Assembly (NCBI GenBank): GCA_948470475.1
Contig: OX419338.1
Span: 35,691,095-35,755,094 of the forward strand
DNA from: Galaxea fascicularis
Lineage: Eukaryota > Cnidaria > Anthozoa > Scleractinia > Euphylliidae
Length of the DNA stretch: 64,000 nucleotides
Direction of reading: 5' to 3'
A program made the translations under genes and the position numbers. Shown here piece by piece: positions 21,576 through 30,493 of the stretch (position 1 is its first letter; each line of letters begins with the position of its first letter). The notes beneath the pieces are model-generated. The model did no database searches and was not told the DNA's origin. It was given only the letters and a program-made list of their open reading frames with translations.

Positions 21576-23832
21576 CATAGCTTTCACTTGGCGGCTCCAT
21601 GCTTGAGGGGACGAATCATGGCTCCCTTTCTTTTCATCCCAATAAACTACAGATTGCTGAGAGTGCGTTTTTATCTCCAGGTAACCGGTTGTTAGTGGTT
21701 ACATCACGTGTAAAGGATAAGAAACCATTCCGTTCTATTCATGATATTAAATTTTCTTATTTGTTAAATGGTTGTTGTACTTTTGACTGTTGAACGTTGC
21801 CTGTTTTCCGTTTTTCGCGTAACACTTGCCTTAAATCATTGTACTTAGAACGTCTTCTCAAACCCACGGAGCCAATTTCTGCCCGGTTATGTGTGAACAA
21901 TAGAGACCACGTGGAAAAAATTATAGGAACGCATACTCTGTTGGGGCCAAACGACAACATTTTGCCAAACAGGAGAACTGAGGAATTTGGCTGTCACAAC
22001 TAATAACTGTAATAACAAAGGACTGCATAAATAAACAAACCCCACTGTGGCTGTGTCGCATCTGAGATTGCGATCTTCAAACAGCTGTTAAATATAAGTT
22101 TACTGAAGAAATATAATGAACACTGGACTCTTTCGTATTTTGATGTTGTCGCTCCTACATTTTGTTTGCTAAACAAAAAAGCGCACTTAACACGTCAACT
22201 TAGTTCACTCGATTGTTTAGAGATTTGAAACCCTTTTTACTCGACGCAATAACCTCTTAATTAGGCTGCTCTTTGTTGCTGACGAAAAGAACCGTACATT
22301 TGCATAGCGGGTAAGATCAATTCAAATAACCACTGTTTTGAGGTTCATCTCCCACAAGGGGTTCTTTGAGCGAAGGAAAACAGATTGTCACGACCTGCCT
22401 GACTAAGGTAACTGTCGTTAACAAATGGGCGAAGTGCCTTCTTTAATCACCATTGAGACAAACTGGAAATTGCCAGTTACCACATTTATTTTGCTGTCTG
22501 AATGTTTTAGTTTTGATCAAATACCACCTCAATAGTCTAAACCTCACAGACACGAGCGTAGCTTTACTATAAATTAAATGATTTTTCATTTTGTTCTTAC
22601 GTCAGTGGTAAAATTTGGTAGCAATTTACAATGATTCGATTTACCAGCTAATTTTGCCAAATTTCTCATTTACATATTATGCGTTCGACCCATATCATTT
22701 CTTCACCTTCGGTCTCGTGGTGCGATGAGCACAAACACGATAAACATCCCTGGAACTTTAGTTGTTCAGTTTTCCTTCACCAATGATTTCAGTTCCACCC
22801 GTGAACCAGGAAATCTCGATCCTTCACAAGGTCCGGCTGCCAAACTCGACTACAACCAAAACAGTTTCTTAAACCGTAGTATTTATGCTTGCCAGTACAT
22901 ATCATGGCACGTTAAACGAAATTACGTTTATCCAATACAAAGCCATACGTAAACAAATGAATATTTGGCTTTAATTTTGAATCGTGAGGACACAAATTCT
23001 GGACGAATGTGATGCAACCAGTTGTGTGGCCTACTTGAAGTCCCACGTGAAAAAAAGATAAAAATAAATAAAAAACAGGGCAACCACATCATGGGCAATG
23101 TAATTTCTTTCACTGAATGCCAACCACTTGGTACACTTGGTAGCCTTGATTTATATTTGCACGACACTCGTACAGGCTTTTGTTGGCCCATGTCAAAAAG
23201 GTTGTTTTTATTTTATCGTCGCCAAAAAAGGGTAATGTTTAGAAACGTGAAGGAAAGGATAGAAAATATCCATACAATTTTGACCTAAAATGGCGTTCAC
23301 ATCGAAACGCCGGAGTTGTCAGCATCCACCAGATCTTGGGAGCTGTTATCAACTATTTATTTCACCTACTTGATTTCCATCAAGATATTTGCAAGCATTT
23401 GTTTGTTTGTGGCATACTGAGTTCATTGGCCTCATGGCTCCCTTTGTCGGGTACACGACAATGGGAAAGAATTATTTTGCTACCATGAGAGCGTGGCTCA
23501 GGCAAGCAATGGGCACTTAAACACCTCAAAATTGTAGCAGGATTCCCGAGTTTTGAGGAGATGGATGGAGGTGCCCGCTCCACCACCACGGCGAGTCAGG
23601 AAGTTTGAACCACGTCATGAATAGCCACCATGAATACATAAAAGCTGGCGGTCACTGAGTTTTCTATGTTAATTGAAATGCTGTTAAAATCACTGCAGGT
23701 GTTCGAGAGCAAATTTTCCTTTAAACCATATATGAAATGAAGAATTAAAAACAAAGTTCCATACAGTCACACTTGTACAGCCGGATTTTGTTCCGGATCT
23801 TCATCTTTTTTTTCTTTTTCCTGCTCTTGTAG
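21576..23832. other. No confident gene
   Basis: 21599-22003 is open in one frame except for a single TGA at 21791-21793, but it has no recognisable domain. 22725-22952 and 23022-23288 are short unsupported frames. An acceptor-like polypyrimidine tract with CTTGTAG ends at 23832, directly before the start of the next gene. Confidence 0.4.
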
Positions 23833-23835
23833 ACA

Positions 23836-24783
23836 ATGACGGCAAAAGCTATAATATGTGATTGGTTCACGTTCATGTTGTCCATTCCGAGAACAGAGCC
23901 GATGACCTCAACACAGAAATTCACCCAATGGTCTGCACTTGTAGCCTACTGCGGAGGAGGCCTCACTTTACTCATATGTCCACAGCTGTGGCAAATCCTC
24001 TTGCAGTTGGACCTTCAGGGTCGCACCGAGGGATACCTTCGCCTCTCAGGGCTTGGTATACTCGTAATAGGATTCATCTTTGTCATCTCAGCGCGGTCCA
24101 ATCTTCAGAGGTCCAGTAATGGGACCATTTTAGCTTCTGTCCTCTCACGGCTTCTCTACGTGAACGGGATCCTAGCGATGATGGTCCTGAGGGACATGCT
24201 TCCGCTCTCCTTTGCTCTGGTGTTTATGGTCCTGGATACCGTGCTTTCCCTGATCACCCTTGTGATATGGTTCCGTGAAACGGAAGGAGCCTCGATGCTC
24301 CTTTTCCTCCGAGAAGCCTTATCGTCGATACTGCGGTGTGATGGCTTTCAGTCAGGACCTTCCATTGCTGCAATATTCTTGATTGGCATTTTTCAGCTGT
24401 TTTTCTGGCTGATATTCGTTATCAGGCCAGATATCGCCCAGCAGATTCTGCAGCTGGATCCGTTCCAAGGCTACTCAAACGGTTTCCTGGGGTCTGTATT
24501 TTTTACCCTGTCTATTCACGGTGTGTATCACGTGACCAATGCCAACGCTGTTAACCATCCGTTTGTTGCTGCTACTGTATTTTATCGAATATTGCTGAAC
24601 GTACCAGCAATCCTCATTTTGCTCACGGTCGATCAAATTGAACTCAGTCTTGGCGGCACTTTGTTAGCTTTCGATGTGTGTTTTTCGATCATCATTTTGT
24701 TACTTGCAACGTTTTCGAAAAAGGTTGTCTCGACTGAAGAGGGCGATGAACGAACAGTGCTTACTTCCTCTACAAAAGAATAG
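23836..24783 (+). CDS. Single-exon multi-pass membrane protein, internal duplication (copy A, 315 aa)
   Basis: The start ATG at 23836 lies 3 bases after a strong acceptor-like tract (TTTTCCTGCTCTTGTAG), so a 5'UTR intron or a further 5' coding exon is likely. About eight hydrophobic segments are seen, four in each half. The halves resemble each other: residues 49-68 (PQLWQILLQLDLQGRTEGYL) match 198-218 (PDIAQQILQLDPFQGYSNGF then L), and the D120..D134 helix pair matches D266..D280 with equal spacing. Polar ends include an N-terminal SIPRTEPMT and an acidic C-tail (STEEGDERT). A paralogue lies on the other strand at 27111-28037, and a relic at 21.5 kb. I recognise no family; a membrane carrier or receptor role would be guesswork. 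That it is a real gene is well supported by the conserved paralogue. Confidence 0.88.
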   Translation: MTAKAIICDWFTFMLSIPRTEPMTSTQKFTQWSALVAYCGGGLTLLICPQLWQILLQLDLQGRTEGYLRLSGLGILVIGFIFVISARSNLQRSSNGTILASVLSRLLYVNGILAMMVLRDMLPLSFALVFMVLDTVLSLITLVIWFRETEGASMLLFLREALSSILRCDGFQSGPSIAAIFLIGIFQLFFWLIFVIRPDIAQQILQLDPFQGYSNGFLGSVFFTLSIHGVYHVTNANAVNHPFVAATVFYRILLNVPAILILLTVDQIELSLGGTLLAFDVCFSIIILLLATFSKKVVSTEEGDERTVLTSSTKE

Positions 24784-24812
24784 GTCAAATTTTCCGAAAA
24801 GAGTATTAAATT

Positions 24813-25181
24813 GGCCTAGTTTATACGTCGCGCTATCGGCGAATTTAATTCAGAAGAATTTAATGGTCATTAAATTCGTCGTCGACCGCTGACATAAATT
24901 GCTGTGTGGTTTTAGATGTCGAAATTAACACAGTGGAATTTATTTCCGTAATGTAATGTTTCCGATCAGGGGGTACATTTTGTATGCATTTAATCTGATG
25001 CGACACCGATTCTTTATTCGTGTTGCCAAGACAGATAAAACGTCTTTGTAAGAATTTAACTCACGAGACGACTTTAATTCGTTTTAAACGTCGCGCTATT
25101 GTTGAATTTAATTTGTTTTGGGACCTTGAATAAAATTCGTCTGAATCAAATTCGACGACAGCGCGACGTATAAACTAGGCC
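24813..25181. mobile_element. MITE with 22-bp terminal inverted repeats
   Basis: GGCCTAGTTTATACGTCGCG at 24813-24834 (22 bp including CT) is the exact inverse of 25160-25181. Internal GTCGCGCTAT and AATTTAATT motifs repeat. It starts only 29 bases after the stop of copy A and contains AATAAA at 25129-25134, so it may lie in or supply that gene's 3'UTR (inference). No open frame for a transposase. No clear target duplication seen. Confidence 0.85.
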
Positions 25182-26012
25182 TCACAAGAAAACATTAATC
25201 ACTTAAGCCTATACTTATCACAGTTAAAAGAGTTTGGTTCTATATTATTATAGATTAATATATTAAGTACGTTTAAGGTGGAATGAAAGAGTGTGTTTGG
25301 TGCTTAGGATAAAACGGATTTGACAAGAAATGAAAACAATCAGTAAAACCATGTTTATCAGGTACATAGTATGCAGAGCAGGCAGGTTTGGTTGGGCGAA
25401 TGATGAATAATCCTTCGATTTACGCCTTGGCACCATCTTGGATGATGAAACTGATAGGAGGTTGGGGCGAGCCAAAAATAATAATTCCAAGGGAGAGGAC
25501 GACGCTTCCAAAATGGCAGCCTTTACACGAGACTCCGCAAACCTTAAAAACTCCTGCTCTGCAGATTTTAAATTTACGTTTTATTCCCAAAATGCTTCCT
25601 TTCTATAGCCCAAGGAGCAAAATTGGCATCCTGTGCACTCCATTAAACAAAAATAGCCCAAATTTAGACAAAAATCGTCCACAGGTCTACACTAGTGGTA
25701 ACCTCACAAAGTAGTAACCTCACTGTGCATTTTACGTAGGGAGATGGAATATGTAATTGTTTGGAAAAATATAAGTAGTACATGGTACTAAAGTGATGCC
25801 ATTTTGTAAGTTGAGGTGGCTGTAACTTGGAAATAAATTTAACAATCTCAGTTTTGTGCCCTTGTGCCCAGTTACCTTCATCAATCTTCGCCCGCACACC
25901 TGTACTACTAAAAAGCAAAGAGACACTACCCAGCTACACAGAACAAGATGCTTTAATTTACACCCTGAGAAAATTAGCAGCTTATAGTAAAATACCCATC
26001 GCGCAACTATCA
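25182..26012. other. No gene recognised
   Basis: Overlapping short frames on both strands (25263-25511, 25388-25714, 25732-26034) have no recognisable family. I see nothing else. Confidence 0.4.
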
Positions 26013-26190
26013 AATAGGCCATTTCCGAGTTCATGTCTGCCTTCTCTTCAAAGCGAGTCTAAGTGCGAAGTTTTTGTTATGAAAATCAGTTTTCATTCAT
26101 ATGTAAAGTAGAACTAATTACCATCACAAAAACTTCGCACTTAGACTCGCTTTGAAGAGGAGCCAGACATGAACTCGGAAATGGCCTATT
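26013..26190. mobile_element. MITE with about 60-bp inverted arms
   Basis: AATAGGCCATTTCCGAGTTC at 26013 is the inverse of the end at 26190. The arms continue through CATGTCTG.C.TCTCTTCAAAGCG and AAGTGCGAAGTTTTTGT with very few mismatches and enclose about 55 unique bases. Classic non-autonomous foldback element. Confidence 0.85.
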
Positions 26191-27110
26191 GCCTTCGTGA
26201 TCTCGGCGAAGTACTTGCTCATTGGTCAGGGTTGTTATCAGCTGAGGCTCCGCGCCTTTTCTGTAACCAGTGAGTGGTCTGTCCAGGATTGCACGTAGGT
26301 AGGTCATGCAAGACTAACATATGCATCTACACCGGACAAACTTGCTGGGGGAAGGAGAGGGGAGAAATCAGGCGCGCGAGAACGCGAAGGACCGCGAGCA
26401 CGGAGGAGGGCGCCCCTCGTGTTCTTGAGTGCCCCATTTTAATTTTCTCCTTTTACTCCAACGCCCAGTACGCCGGATAATACCAAGCTACAGAACAAAA
26501 TACCAACTAGACACTCCCTCAGCGGCTTCAAACAAACACGCACAGCCTTTGCAAAACTATTATGCCTACATTCACTGACGTTCACGGCAGGCATTAGACA
26601 AGTTATCATTGAAAAATTGTAAGATCTGATGTATTTTGGTTAGCAAGTCACAAACTAAATCGAGACTGGGCCGAAGAATCACAACGTAATGCGTGGTACA
26701 ATTCGTAGTGAACAAGCCGGGTCTCAGATTCACGCGCATGACAACAGTTTCGTACGATACTGTACGTCAGGTTTATTCAATACAATTCTTCGGCAGTTGA
26801 TTCTCTTCGTAGTCCATTAATTATGAAAGGCATGGTCCTTGGGTTAAACACGATGCCTTCCTTACAATCTTACATACCGTGCCATCCTTTTCAGATTTAC
26901 ATTTACAAAATGCAATCTCTACGTACCCTCTCCCATCATGCTGAGCTGCGGCCGCACTGTACAGTCCTCGAGTGTTACTCGTCATAATTTCACATGTTAA
27001 AAACACTACCGTACAAACACTAGGACTAATCGGTTAAATTGAAAAGTTACAAACCGTTCAAACTCAAGGGAAAAATTAAGAAAGAAACCATTCCACACCT
27101 CATGTGGTTT
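26191..27110. other. Spacer downstream of copy B
   Basis: No gene recognised. On the minus strand an AATAAA (complement at 26772-26777) about 340 bases past the stop of copy B is a candidate polyadenylation signal. A GC-richer patch lies at 26340-26420. Confidence 0.4.
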
Positions 27111-28037
27111 TTACTTTGTAGTTAACATTGTCTCCTCTCCGATCGACATGTCATCTTTCAGCGGTTTTTCTCGGACCAAAGATATGAATATTATGACAGA
27201 ATAGACTACATCAGCAGTAAGCAAAACCATAAAGAGATTTCTCTCTATCTGATCAACAAGAAATAATATGACAAATGCAGGAACATTAAGGAAAACTCGG
27301 TAAAACACGAAACCGCGACTTAAGCAATAATTGACATTATTAGCACTGACCACGTGGTATAGGCCATGTATAGACACGAGAAGAAAGTACCCGACCAAAA
27401 ATCCGCCAGAGTATCCTTGGAACGAGTCCAAATGGAACATGGTTTGAGCAAAATCTGGATCAATAGCCAACAGCAGCCAGAAAAAGAACTGAGGTATTCC
27501 GAGGAAGAATATTACCGCGATAGAGCCACCTCCCTTGAGTCCACGACACTGCAAAAGAGACTCAAAGATTTCACGAAAAAAAGATGTCACGGAGGCCCCC
27601 TCTGTTTCTTGGCACCAAATCACCAGTGTGATGAGAGCAAGGGACGAATCGAGTGCCATGAAAGAAAGGGCAAAGGTTAGAGGCATAATATTTCTTAGAA
27701 TCCACATCAACAACATGGCATCCACCAGAAGAAGGCGGCCGAGAACTGATGTTAAACATTCCTGGTGACGGTAGATTTTGTGATTGGAACGTGCTGCAAC
27801 TGTCAAGAGGAAGCCAATCTCTATCAAACCGACACTCAGTAATCGAAGATACCCCTCAGAACGACCCTCCAGTTCCAGCTGAAAGATGATCTTCCAAAGT
27901 TGAGGAGCAAAGACGGTAATGATGCCTCCTAGGATATAAGCGAGCAGGGAAGACCACTGTGTGAAAAGCTCTGTTTTGGTCATCGGCTCTGTGCGAGGGA
28001 TGGACAACATGAACTTCAACCAATCACAACGCGACAT
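27111..28037 (-). CDS. Single-exon multi-pass membrane protein, internal duplication (copy B, 308 aa)
   Basis: Paralogue of copy A, about half identical by eye over its full length, in opposite orientation (tail to tail, about 2.3 kb between the stops). Shared blocks include CDW.KFMLSIPRTEPMT, FTQWS.L.AY, LEGRSEGYLRL, LITLVIW..ETEGAS, LDSFQGYSGGF and VDQIE. On the minus strand TTCTTTCTCTTTCAAAAG immediately precedes the ATG, again an acceptor-like end, so both copies share a 5' splice site position. It has about eight hydrophobic segments in two four-helix halves. The first of the paired aspartates in half one is Asn here (RNIMPL against RDMLPL), while the other three are kept. Intact reading frame with conserved protein but diverged DNA suggests both copies are maintained. 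Function unknown. Confidence 0.88.
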   Translation of the reverse strand: MSRCDWLKFMLSIPRTEPMTKTELFTQWSSLLAYILGGIITVFAPQLWKIIFQLELEGRSEGYLRLLSVGLIEIGFLLTVAARSNHKIYRHQECLTSVLGRLLLVDAMLLMWILRNIMPLTFALSFMALDSSLALITLVIWCQETEGASVTSFFREIFESLLQCRGLKGGGSIAVIFFLGIPQFFFWLLLAIDPDFAQTMFHLDSFQGYSGGFLVGYFLLVSIHGLYHVVSANNVNYCLSRGFVFYRVFLNVPAFVILFLVDQIERNLFMVLLTADVVYSVIIFISLVREKPLKDDMSIGEETMLTTK

Positions 28038-28136
28038 CTTTTGAAAGAGAAAGAAATTAAAATGTTTAGAACTTAAGAGTAAAAAACAAGCGAACCAAAG
28101 AACGAAAAAATCGACGGACGGATGTGTGGACTTAGG

Positions 28137-28225
28137 GATGGAGGGAAGGAAGGAGGGAGCCAGGGAGGGGGGGAAGGGAAGGAGCGAGGGAAGGAGGGGG
28201 GAGGGAGGAAGGGATGGGTGAATGA
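28137..28225 (+). repeat. (GGGA)n purine tract
   Basis: Repeated GGGAAGGAAGGAGGGAG units occupy about 85 bases upstream of copy B, that is, in its promoter or 5' intron region on the other strand. Confidence 0.8.
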
Positions 28226-28347
28226 ATGACTATACCATCAGTTACTAACGATCAGTTCCAAGTGAATTGTCCGCCACAAGAGAGTAGCTGACACCATGTG
28301 TCTACACGAGCTGAGAACTGAACAATGTACATTTCCTAAGATCTTAC

Positions 28348-28435
28348 CCCTTTAACCCTAAGATTGATCACCATCAAATTTCTCCTTGGAACACCAACGC
28401 TTTGAAACGGCAGAGTGGCCACGAGAAGTAAGGTG
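28348..28435. repeat. Partial copy of the AACCCTAAGA.. dispersed repeat
   Basis: CCTTTAACCCTAAGATTGAT, CACCATCAAATTTCTCCTTG and AGTGGCCACGAGAA match the first half of the copies at 4583 and 60130. The second half is absent, so it is truncated at about 28435. Confidence 0.65.
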
Positions 28436-28859
28436 CCTTGTTTTCCGTAGATTACAGCCGCTTTTCCTCCAAAATCTCGCCTCCAATATAATTCATTCTT
28501 TCAAAAAAAATGGCTCCACTAGATTAATTAATTATCAATGAATATCACGTTCACATCAGTGTTCCTTCCAGTGAGTCGTAATGGTTTGAGTGATTGTTAC
28601 AGTAAATTTTTAATGATTCTTGGATTGTTTAGAAGTAATAAAAGGTGGGGGAAGGTTGAAAATCAGACGACGATCGAATAGTATCCCATGATGCAATTTG
28701 CTACGTACATGACTCGACATCGAAGTTATCATGGATTTCAGCGTGAAATAACGTGGTTTTCTCCGCGGTCTATTTCTTATTTGTATTGTAGTAAAAGGTA
28801 TGAAAAGTGCATTACTTAATTCTTTGGCTCAATTATAATGATTTGTAAGTGTTCAAGAG

Positions 28860-29562
28860 GGCAAAGGGTTGTAACCTATAAGCTGTTAGGTGTCTATATC
28901 TCTGAAGATCTTTCATGGAATGTACACATAGAGTATATAGTCAAAAAGGCCAATAAGCGTTTGTACGCACTGCGCGCGCTTAAGAAGAGTGGCCTCACTA
29001 TCAAGCAGCTAGTGCAAGTGTACTGTAGTATTGTACGATCTGTACTAGAATATGCTTGCCCTGTGTGGGCAGCTCTGCCTAAGTACTTAGATGACGCTAT
29101 AGAATCTGTACAAAAAAGGGCCCTGCGCATCATTCTGCCGAACTGTCACTATGACGAAGCCCTAATTCAATCTGACATCACTGCCCTTTCCCAAAGAAGG
29201 GAAGAAGCTTGCATAAATTTTATCAAGCGTGATTGCCGTTCGTCTCCTGTCCTTAAGCCATTAATTCCTCGCGTGTCAATTGACAGGCCGTACTGCCTCC
29301 GATCAGGCGAACGTGTTCCGGTGCGCTTTGTCCCCAAGACAAAGCGTTTCGCAGATTTCTGCACCATTAAGTATCAAGACCAGTTGTAATCCTTTTCTCT
29401 GTTATGTTTTCTCTGTTATTTGTGCTTTAATCATAGTTATATCATTATTTATCTGACTGTCTTTATACCGTAGTGTCTTGTGCTATTGTCACTGACCATC
29501 CTTGTAATTCAGCCTTTTAGGCTGCGAGAGGGATATCAATAAACTATTATTATTATTATTAG
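28860..29562 (+). mobile_element. 5'-truncated non-LTR retrotransposon (CR1/L2-like LINE)
   Basis: The frame ending at 29389 encodes the C-terminal part of a LINE reverse transcriptase: KLLGVYISEDLSWNVHIEYI, KKANKRLYALRALKKSGL, VRSVLEYACPVWAALP, and then SVQKRALRIILP. The catalytic FADD-containing core and the endonuclease are absent. A 3' tail ends in CAATAAACTATTATTATTATT, a short-unit tail typical of L2/CR1 types. The frame is uninterrupted to its natural stop, so the copy is fairly young though dead on arrival. The first codons of the open frame (28838-28860) probably precede the insertion. Confidence 0.9.
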
Positions 29563-29996
29563 TCTTATTATAATATTCTCGTCTTTGATTGTATTATGTG
29601 ACTATTCGCATCACAAAGCATTCATTGACCCGTAACAAGGTCATGAATATTCGCTTTTTTTTGCATAGTATGTTGATGTCTTCCATTTTGGAGCATCACG
29701 CCAGAGAATATAGACATAATAGTGAGTTTTGGCCAAAAAGTACCGAAAAGTACCCACATTTTTATGACCTTTTGAACGATCGAAGTTGACTGAAATTTCG
29801 TAACACAGTGTTGCGTGTGTGGATGTCTGTCTCAGTTCGTTTGGCGCTTTATTCCCACGCTGGGTCATCTTTTAGAGTCAAAATGATTATTTTCGAAGGT
29901 GTTTTGGTTATTATTCTTTCCGAAACTGCAAAATGCTCAGCAGTGATAACTAGCCTTAATAACGGAGTGTTGAAGTTCGTAAATTTCAATAGCTCA

Positions 29997-30209
29997 ATGG
30001 AACCATCATCTTCAAAGAGATGTCATGTAGCAAGCGGCATAACACCGAACAAACCTGCTAAGAAGCGGACAAGAGATGTCAACAGAAAAATCAGAAAACC
30101 CCTTAGCTTCTATTCGGAAAATGTACCTCTTGAAAATGAAAGTGATGGCTTGGTCAGTCCAGAGATCAAGATGCGGTCTCGAGCGAATTCGCAACAACCG
30201 CAGGGATGA
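29997..30209 (+). CDS. Hypothetical 70-codon open frame, unsupported
   Basis: ATG at 29997; the peptide is Lys/Arg/Ser-rich with TPNKPAKKRTRDVNRKIRKP resembling a nuclear localisation signal. The same frame is open back to 29808. It lies between the LINE and the right inverted repeat at 30462. No family recognised; it could be chance, an exon, or part of a transposon. Confidence 0.2.
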   Translation: MEPSSSKRCHVASGITPNKPAKKRTRDVNRKIRKPLSFYSENVPLENESDGLVSPEIKMRSRANSQQPQG

Positions 30210-30493
30210 GAGCACTTCTTCGTTTGCCCATGCTTTCCACATAGCTTATATGTTCTTCACGACAGATAAACGAAACGCAAGTAAAACCCTTTACTGTAAC
30301 GGCAAAATTCTCCTTGGAAACGCAGTGAAAATAAACTAAATTGGTACTCTTGAAAGCAGAAGCCACGGAATTCAGACAAGTCCGAAAGCATGGTTTCTTC
30401 GCTAGAGCGTGGAGTAAATGATGACGTCACGCACGTAGTGATAATATAAGCCTAAACGAGGTGCATCATGGGATACTATTCGATCGTCGTCTG

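Larger units (their letters stand above)
28664..30493. mobile_element. Region bounded by 32-bp perfect inverted repeats
   Basis: 28664-28695 and 30462-30493 are exact inverted repeats (CAGACGACGATCGAATAGTA, TCCCATGATGCA). Weaker pairing continues inward (CTACGTACATGAC against CTACGTGCGTGAC). The 1.8-kb span holds a LINE fragment and a 70-codon frame at 29997-30209 of unknown nature. It may be a DNA transposon later hit by a LINE, or two solo repeats in opposite orientation. No transposase is recognisable. Confidence 0.6.

Noticed and set aside
21599..22003. 135-codon stretch open except for one TGA
   Set aside because: No domain recognised, no splice signals that would remove the stop, and no similar protein known to me; probably chance or a very old relic.
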